A DNA stretch of 18,299 nucleotides from Bacteroidales bacterium. GTDB taxonomy: Bacteria; Bacteroidota; Bacteroidia; Bacteroidales; WCHB1-69. The stretch covers positions 1 to 18,299 of the forward strand of contig JAISDH010000106.1 of NCBI GenBank assembly GCA_031264975.1, written 5' to 3'. A model generated the notes under the pieces. The model did no database searches. It had not been told where the DNA came from and saw only the letters and a list, made by a program, of their open reading frames with translations. Of the stretch, positions 13,693 through 18,299 are shown piece by piece; position 1 is the stretch's first letter, and every line of letters begins with the position of its first letter. A program made the position numbers and the translations under genes.

Positions 13693-14508
13693 CTATCTTC
13701 TTTTATCTCTTCTGTCGTTTCTATCATTTCGAACGTTCCGATCATTTCTGTCGTTCCGATCTCTTCTATCGTTTCTGTCCCTTTTCCGATTATCTCCTCT
13801 ATCATTTCTATCGTCTCTGTGGAAAAATTTTTCTCTCTTTTGATTAGCCTTTCCATCCGTCATCGCTTGGAACAAATCGTTTTTACCATAAATCAAACCT
13901 CGACATATCCAAACTTTAACGCCCAATCGTCCGTACGTAGTATGAGCTTCCGCATGATTGTAATCAATATCGGCGCGTAAAGTATGAAGAGGCGTTCTTC
14001 CTTCTTTAAAGTGTTCCGTTCTTGCCATTTCAGCTCCTCCGATACGACCGGAAATAGAAACTTTTATTCCTTCCGCGCCTGCACGCATTGTCGCTGAAAT
14101 GATTTCTTTTACAACCCGTCTATAAAACATACGACCTTCAATCCGATTTGCGATGGATTGAGAAACCAAAACGGCTTCCAATTCCGGACGTTTAATTTCC
14201 GAGATATTAATTTGGATATCCTTACCTGTTATTTTCTTCAACTCTTCTTTTAACTTATCAACTTCCTGTCCCATTCTACCGATTATCATACCCGGACGTG
14301 CAGTGTTGATTGTTATTGTAATTAGTTTCAGCGTACGTTCAATATAGATTTTGGATATTCCCGCTTTTTGCAGACGGGTATTTAAGTATTTTCTAATTTT
14401 ATCATCTTCTACTAATCTTTGCCCAAAATCTTTACCGCCATACCAATTAGAATCCCATCCTCTAATGATGCCTAAACGAAGTCCTATTGGATTTACTTTT
14501 TGTCCCAT
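13693..14508 (-). CDS. rpsC: 30S ribosomal protein S3 with Arg/Asn/Asp repeat tail
   Basis: S3 (uS3) is in the 30S head at the mRNA entry site and helps unwind mRNA. The protein has 271 residues (233 in E. coli). Residues 1-220 are the normal core: MGQKVNPIGLRLGIIRGWDS at the start, the KH domain (about 38-110, with NTARPGMIIGRMGQEVDKLK at 68-87), and the C-terminal domain with YRRVVKEIISATMRAGAEGI. Residues 221-271 are an added tail rich in Arg, Asn and Asp with repeated RNDR. Tails on S3 are known in Bacteroidetes; this composition is striking. It starts directly at the rplV stop (no gap). The function of the tail is unknown. Confidence 0.98.
   Translation of the reverse strand: MGQKVNPIGLRLGIIRGWDSNWYGGKDFGQRLVEDDKIRKYLNTRLQKAGISKIYIERTLKLITITINTARPGMIIGRMGQEVDKLKEELKKITGKDIQINISEIKRPELEAVLVSQSIANRIEGRMFYRRVVKEIISATMRAGAEGIKVSISGRIGGAEMARTEHFKEGRTPLHTLRADIDYNHAEAHTTYGRLGVKVWICRGLIYGKNDLFQAMTDGKANQKREKFFHRDDRNDRGDNRKRDRNDRRDRNDRNDRNVRNDRNDRRDKRR
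13696..13848 (-). repeat. Imperfect tandem repeat encoding the S3 C-terminal tail
   Basis: Codons for residues 221-271 of S3 hold a degenerate repeat of about 9-12 bp (plus strand units such as TTCTGTCGTTTCTATCATTT), encoding RNDR, DRNDRR and related units. The register drifts with substitutions, but the frame is kept throughout. It may change in length between strains by slippage. Confidence 0.75.
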
Positions 14509-14949
14509 TTATTCTTCTGTTTGATTTATGTTTTCTTCTATTTCTTCTATGCCTTCTATCTTGCTGCCTAACACGACAGTAATATGATTAGAACGTTTTC
14601 TTATTCTATAACCCATTCCTTTCGGAGCTGTTCTTAATCGTTTTAACATTGTACCGCAGTCCACAAAAATTTCTTTTATGTACAAACCGCTATCTTCTAT
14701 TCGTTCCGATTCATTTTTTGCCTGCCAATTGGAGATAGCGGAAAGGATTAATTTACGAATCTTTTCCGATGATTCTTTTTTACTGAACTTTAATACATTT
14801 AAAGCGTATTCAACATTTTTCCCTCTCACTAAATCAGCCATTAATCGGGCTTTACGAGGTGAAGTATTATTATCTACCAATCGTGCCATGCAGACACTAC
14901 TGTTATTTTCTTTTCTTGCTTCAGCAGCCAGTCTTTTTCTTGCACCCAT
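14509..14949 (-). CDS. rplV: 50S ribosomal protein L22
   Basis: L22 (uL22) lines the exit tunnel and contacts all 23S rRNA domains. The 146 residues (110 in E. coli) include NTSPRKARLMADLVRGKNVE near residue 28, ISNWQAKNESERI, and the tunnel loop LKRLRTAPKGMGYRIRKRSN. About 18 residues beyond the usual end, IEGIEEIEENINQTEE, form a short acidic tail. It is 6 nt after rpsS and directly abuts rpsC. Confidence 0.98.
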   Translation of the reverse strand: MGARKRLAAEARKENNSSVCMARLVDNNTSPRKARLMADLVRGKNVEYALNVLKFSKKESSEKIRKLILSAISNWQAKNESERIEDSGLYIKEIFVDCGTMLKRLRTAPKGMGYRIRKRSNHITVVLGSKIEGIEEIEENINQTEE

Positions 14950-14955
14950 TTTTCT

Positions 14956-15234
14956 TTATTTTTTTCCTTTGTCTTTACTACCGGCGTGTCCTCTGAAAAT
15001 ACGTGTTGGCGCAAATTCTCCCAATTTATGTCCTACCATATTTTCAGTGATATATACGGGTATAAATTTATTTCCATTATGGACAGCTATTGTTTGTCCT
15101 ACAAAATCAGGAGATATCATTGATGCTCGCGACCATGTCTTAATAGCTGCCTTCTTTCCTGATTCTTGTGCTTCCAACACTCTTTTTTCGAGTTTATGAT
15201 GGATATATGGACCTTTCTTTAATGACCTACTCAT
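14956..15234 (-). CDS. rpsS: 30S ribosomal protein S19
   Basis: S19 (uS19) forms the 30S head with S13 and contacts the 50S at a bridge. The length of 92 residues equals that of E. coli. Motifs are MSRSLKKGPYIHHKLEKRVL at the start, IKTWSRASMISPDFVGQTIA, and ENMVGHKLGEFAPTRIFRGH followed by AGSKDKGKK. It lies 16 nt after rplB and 6 nt before rplV. Confidence 0.98.
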   Translation of the reverse strand: MSRSLKKGPYIHHKLEKRVLEAQESGKKAAIKTWSRASMISPDFVGQTIAVHNGNKFIPVYITENMVGHKLGEFAPTRIFRGHAGSKDKGKK

Positions 15235-15250
15235 GTTTTCTATTTATATT

Positions 15251-16075
15251 TTATTTTTTTCTCTTTTCTACTATAAATTGTGATGACGCTTTTTTCGGTT
15301 TACGAGTCTTATAACCTTTTGCATACAAGCCTTTACGTGAACGTGGATGACCGCCCGAAGCTCTTCCTTCGCCTCCTCCCATGGGATGGTCAACAGGATT
15401 CATAACCACGCCGCGAACTCTTGGACGACGTCCCATCCAGCGCGTTCTACCTGCCTTACCCGACACTTGCAAATTATGGTCAATATTCGATACCATTCCA
15501 ATCGTTGCTTTGCAGGTACAAAGAATCCTGCGCGTTTCACCCGATGGCAATTTTATGGTTACATAACGTTCGTCTCTTGACATCAATTGAGCATAAGAAC
15601 CTGCGCTTCGAGCTATTTTTGCTCCTCTTCCGGGTTGCATCTCAATATTATGAATTACTGTTCCTAACGGAATTTCCGACAAGAAAAGCGTATTTCCCAC
15701 ATCCGGCGATACTCCTTTTCCTGAAAATATCTTTTGTCCTACTTGCAAACCATGAGGAGCTACGATATAACGTTTTTCTCCGTCTGCATAAAAAACCAAA
15801 GCAATACGTGCAGAACGATTGGGGTCGTATTCTATTGTCTTTATTGTTGCCGGTATTCCGTCTTTTTCTCTTACAAAGTCAACAATACGGTACATTTTCT
15901 TATGACCGCCGCCGATATAGCGCATGGTCATTTTACCTTGATTATTTCTTCCTCCTGAACGTTTCTTTGGTATAAGTAAACTTTTTTCGGGAGCAGAAGC
16001 CGTCAATTCTTCAAAATTACTTGTTAGCTTAAATCGCTGACCGGGTGTTACCGGTTTAAATTTCTTTAATCCCAT
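15251..16075 (-). CDS. rplB: 50S ribosomal protein L2
   Basis: L2 (uL2) is needed for subunit association and supports peptidyl transfer. The 274 residues (273 in E. coli) begin MGLKKFKPVTPGQRFKLTSN and include GGRNNQGKMTMRYIGGGHKK, the core QPGRGAKIARSAGSYAQLMS, and the C-terminal region TRWMGRRPRVRGVVMNPVDH, then PMGGGEGRASGGHPRSRKG. The His in NPVDHPMGGGEG corresponds to the functionally important E. coli His229. It lies 15 nt after rplW. Confidence 0.98.
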   Translation of the reverse strand: MGLKKFKPVTPGQRFKLTSNFEELTASAPEKSLLIPKKRSGGRNNQGKMTMRYIGGGHKKMYRIVDFVREKDGIPATIKTIEYDPNRSARIALVFYADGEKRYIVAPHGLQVGQKIFSGKGVSPDVGNTLFLSEIPLGTVIHNIEMQPGRGAKIARSAGSYAQLMSRDERYVTIKLPSGETRRILCTCKATIGMVSNIDHNLQVSGKAGRTRWMGRRPRVRGVVMNPVDHPMGGGEGRASGGHPRSRKGLYAKGYKTRKPKKASSQFIVEKRKK

Positions 16076-16090
16076 TTTATTCTTTCTCTA

Positions 16091-16381
16091 CTATATATTG
16101 CTAAAAAAGTCAATTCTGTGTTCGCCTTTCAATTGAACTATCGCTTTTTTAAAACTGTTTTTTCTCCCTTTAATCATTCCTGATTTTGTATAACGAGAGG
16201 CATCTTTTCCTCGTTGAATCAAAGTATTTACCCATTCTACCTCTACTTCATACAATTTTTCTACTGCTTTCTTTATTTGTATCTTATCTGCCCTCCTATC
16301 GACAATAAAAGCATAACGATTATACTTATCTTTAATAATTGTCATTTTTTCGGTGATGACAGGCTTCAATATAACATCCAT
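16091..16381 (-). CDS. rplW: 50S ribosomal protein L23
   Basis: L23 (uL23) is at the exit tunnel and docks trigger factor and signal recognition particle. The 96 residues (100 in E. coli) begin MDVILKPVITEKMTIIKDKY, the usual PVITEK motif, then YAFIVDRRADKIQIKKAVEK and LYEVEVEWVNTLIQRGK. It lies 13 nt after rplD and 15 nt before rplB. Confidence 0.98.
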   Translation of the reverse strand: MDVILKPVITEKMTIIKDKYNRYAFIVDRRADKIQIKKAVEKLYEVEVEWVNTLIQRGKDASRYTKSGMIKGRKNSFKKAIVQLKGEHRIDFFSNI

Positions 16382-16394
16382 TTCTTATTCTGTT

Positions 16395-17030
16395 TTACTC
16401 GTTTATTTTTAAAAAATCATCAAACTTCGACACGGTTGTCTCAAAAATAACTAAATTCTGTGCATTCAAAATTTGGTAGGTGTTTAAATTTGAAATAGTT
16501 GTAATATTTACGCGCTCCAAATTTCGGGAAGACAAAAATACATTTTTATCCAATTCGTTGACAACAAATAACGTTTTTTTGTCAAAAAGATTTGTATCTT
16601 TTAACATTGAAACGAATCCTTTTGTTTTAGGCGTTTCCAAATCAAACTGTTCCATTACAATGATATTTTCTTCCTTTGCTTTTATAGACAAGGCAGAAAG
16701 ACGCGCCAAACGTTTTACCTTTTTATTTAATTTAAAACTGTAATCCCTTGGTTGCGGTCCAAATATTCTTGCTCCTCCGTGAAATAAAGGAGATTTGATA
16801 CTACCCACGCGAGCGCTTCCACCTCCTTTTTGTCTTCTCAATTTACGGGTACTACCCGAAATTGTTGATTTTTCCTTCGTGCAATGAGTTCCTTGTCGCT
16901 GGTTTGCCAAATACTGTTTTACAGCCAACCAAATAACATGATTATTCGGTTCAATTCCAAATATATCATCATTCAAGGTAACTGTTCTACCTGCTTCAGT
17001 CCCGTCTGTTTTTATTACTTTTAACTCCAT
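16395..17030 (-). CDS. rplD: 50S ribosomal protein L4
   Basis: L4 (uL4) extends a loop into the exit tunnel, and in E. coli it represses the S10 operon. The 211 residues (201 in E. coli) include IEPNNHVIWLAVKQYLANQR, the tunnel loop TKEKSTISGSTRKLRRQKGG followed by GSARVGSIKSPLFHGGARIF and GPQPRDYSFKLNKKVKRLAR. The ATG lies inside the last codons of rplC, overlapping by 10 nt, so translation is coupled. The long upstream leader that L4 binds in E. coli is not recognisable here. Confidence 0.98.
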   Translation of the reverse strand: MELKVIKTDGTEAGRTVTLNDDIFGIEPNNHVIWLAVKQYLANQRQGTHCTKEKSTISGSTRKLRRQKGGGSARVGSIKSPLFHGGARIFGPQPRDYSFKLNKKVKRLARLSALSIKAKEENIIVMEQFDLETPKTKGFVSMLKDTNLFDKKTLFVVNELDKNVFLSSRNLERVNITTISNLNTYQILNAQNLVIFETTVSKFDDFLKINE

Positions 17031-17650
17031 CTTTCTATTTTTAAATATGAACCGTTATGACCGGGAACCGAGCCTTTTACTATTAGTAAATCTCTTTCCG
17101 GAATAATCTTTATTATCTGTAAGTTTATCATCTTTACTTTACTTCCGCCTGTTCTTCCCGCCATTCTCATTCCTTTAAAGACACGGGATGGCCAGGACGA
17201 AGCTCCCATAGAACCCGGCGCACGTAAACGATTATGCTGTCCGTGAGTACTGTCTCCCACGCCGGCAAAGCCATGACGTTTCACTACGCCTTGAAATCCT
17301 TTTCCTTTGCTTGTTCCTGAAACGTCTACATATTCTCCTTCTTCAAATACCTCGACTTTCAATATTTCGCCAAATTTTTTGCGATGTTCCGCTTCAAAAC
17401 GGCTAAACTCCATTAAAATACGTTTAGGCGTTGTTTGCGCTTTTTTGAAATGACCCTGCAATGCCTGTGTTGTGTTTTTTTCTTTTTTATCTTCAAAACC
17501 CAACTGTATGGCTTCGTAGCCATCTTTTTCAATCGTTTTCACTTGCGTTACTACACAAGGACCAGCCTGTAAAACGGTGCATGGAATATTTTTTCCAGAG
17601 GCATCAAAGATACTGGTCATACCAATTTTCTTTCCTATTAAACCTGACAT
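17021..17650 (-). CDS. rplC: 50S ribosomal protein L3
   Basis: L3 (uL3) is a primary 50S assembly protein with a long extension to the peptidyl transferase centre. The 209 residues equal the E. coli length. It starts MSGLIGKKIGMTSIFDASGK, has FEEGEYVDVSGTSKGKGFQG, then VVKRHGFAGVGDSTHGQHNR and LRAPGSMGASSWPSRVFKGM, and ends with GHNGSYLKIERWS. It is the first gene of the cluster in this window: rpsJ (S10), which usually precedes it, is absent from the 649 nt upstream. It overlaps rplD by 10 nt. Confidence 0.98.
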   Translation of the reverse strand: MSGLIGKKIGMTSIFDASGKNIPCTVLQAGPCVVTQVKTIEKDGYEAIQLGFEDKKEKNTTQALQGHFKKAQTTPKRILMEFSRFEAEHRKKFGEILKVEVFEEGEYVDVSGTSKGKGFQGVVKRHGFAGVGDSTHGQHNRLRAPGSMGASSWPSRVFKGMRMAGRTGGSKVKMINLQIIKIIPERDLLIVKGSVPGHNGSYLKIERWS

Positions 17651-17725
17651 TATTTTCTCTTTATTCTAATTTATCGTTGAATACGGCATAGTTACTCTAT
17701 CTCCAGACCGATTATCAACGGGCTG

Positions 17726-17753
17726 CAAAATTACATTTTTTTTCAATACAAAA
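17726..17753 (-). promoter_or_regulatory. Candidate promoter of the rplC-led ribosomal cluster
   Basis: On the minus strand TAATTTTG (17726-17733) fully matches the Bacteroidetes TAnnTTTG -7 element, and TTTG (17749-17752) could serve as the -33 box, although the 15-nt spacer is shorter than the usual 19 or so. A start near 17719 would give a leader of about 70 nt before the ATG at 17650. It is the only such element close to rplC and would be needed if no rpsJ-led transcript reads in. Confidence 0.5.
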
Positions 17754-18255
17754 CCTTCATTTCGTAAAGAAATATATGTTTTTTTTTGATGAAACTTTTT
17801 TTACGACAACTAAAGCGCTAATAAACAGTGATAAATAATTTTTTCTGTTTCAACGCAAATATAAATCCAAAAATACAAAGACAATGTTTACAAAAAGACA
17901 TTACAGATTGCGTTTTTTTGGAAAACAGACAAACATAGAATTATGATTTTCAATATATTCAATTTTTTATATAGTGATTTTTCATCACAAGAAAAAGATT
18001 GAGAAACGATATTTATCGCAAATCTTTTAAATCCGGATACGGAAAATACCTGAATAATGATTAGCGATTAATGATTAATATTTCTGCACATGATATATAA
18101 ACAAGTTTATCAAAGTAATCCATTGAATTAGAAAAACAAGACGGGTAGCTATTCTATAAAGGTTTTCCCAAAACAAGTGTCATAGATTGCGAATTTGCTT
18201 TCTGTTTTAAATTGTTCACCCGTTTATATTTGTGGAAAGCATTTTATAACTGTTT

Positions 18256-18280
18256 GAGACGTCTCATTGTCTTTAAGACG
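18256..18280. repeat. Two adjacent short palindromes near the right edge
   Basis: GAGACGTCTC at 18256-18265 is a perfect 10-bp palindrome, and GTCTTTAAGAC at 18269-18279 is a second with a one-base centre. CGTCT (18260-18264) can also pair with AGACG (18276-18280), so two folds compete. They lie just downstream of a TATATTTG element and might be an operator or leader structure of a gene beyond the window; this is a guess. Confidence 0.35.
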
Positions 18281-18299
18281 CGTTCATGCCTTTAAAGTA

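Larger units (their letters stand above)
17651..18299. other. Gene-free region upstream of rplC
   Basis: I see no credible gene on either strand. In particular no S10 (rpsJ) motif is present. The region is very AT-rich with long T tracts (17735-17743 and 17769-17777). It holds a promoter-like element for rplC (listed), a 14-bp repeat of the AATGATTA type at 18056-18063 and 18070-18077, and near the right edge two short palindromes (18256-18265 and 18269-18279). A TATATTTG match at 18225-18232 on the plus strand could be a -7 element for a gene to the right, but no well-spaced -33 box goes with it (TTTG at 18194 is 27 nt away). Confidence 0.6.

Noticed and set aside
13693..13848. S3 tail repeat as a CRISPR-like array
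   Set aside because: Units are only about 9-12 bp, degenerate, without spacers, and lie in frame inside rpsC.
17461..17691. Plus-strand 76-codon frame reaching past the start of rplC
   Set aside because: It is antisense to the rplC start and shows no S10 or other motif, so it does not fill the missing rpsJ place.

Overview
This window is almost entirely one long ribosomal-protein gene cluster on the minus strand: the joined S10, spc and alpha operons. It most likely comes from a low-GC member of the Bacteroidetes, probably Bacteroidales. The evidence is the zinc-free forms of L36, S14 and S4, a HU-related DNA-binding protein of the Bacteroidetes type, long charged tails on L17 and S3, a lipoprotein and an envelope protein of Bacteroidetes style, promoter -7 elements of the TAnnTTTG type, and an ISAon1-like transposase remnant. 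No tools were available, so the lineage below phylum is an inference.

Transcription runs from right to left. Positions 17651-18299 hold no gene but carry a promoter-like element. Then come rplC, rplD, rplW, rplB, rpsS, rplV, rpsC, rplP, rpmC and rpsQ (S10 part), and rplN, rplX, rplE, rpsN, a lipoprotein gene, rpsH, rplF, rplR, rpsE, rpmD, rplO and secY (spc part). These are followed by map, a HU-like gene, a predicted envelope protein gene, infA, rpmJ, rpsM, rpsK, rpsD, rpoA and rplQ (alpha part). A strong hairpin just after rplQ probably ends the transcript. Positions 391-763 are non-coding and include a short GC-rich tandem repeat. Positions 9-390 hold a frameshifted transposase fragment.

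The genes make the 30S and 50S proteins, the SecYEG channel subunit, methionine aminopeptidase, IF-1 and the RNA polymerase alpha subunit, so ribosome, polymerase and early protein maturation are produced together. Most spacings are short (overlaps of 1 and 10 nt, and gaps of 0-50 nt), which fits co-transcription and translational coupling.

Departures from the textbook order are the most interesting part. rpsJ (S10) is not at the head of the cluster. A lipoprotein gene separates rpsN from rpsH, just after a 90-nt gap with a promoter-like element. Two non-ribosomal genes sit between map and infA, separated by a paired repeat. S3 has an Arg/Asn/Asp repeat tail, and L17 has a long acidic tail. 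I found no CRISPR array, tRNA, rRNA or recognisable defence system. I do not think this window holds a wholly new system; the best leads are the inserted genes and the unusual tails.
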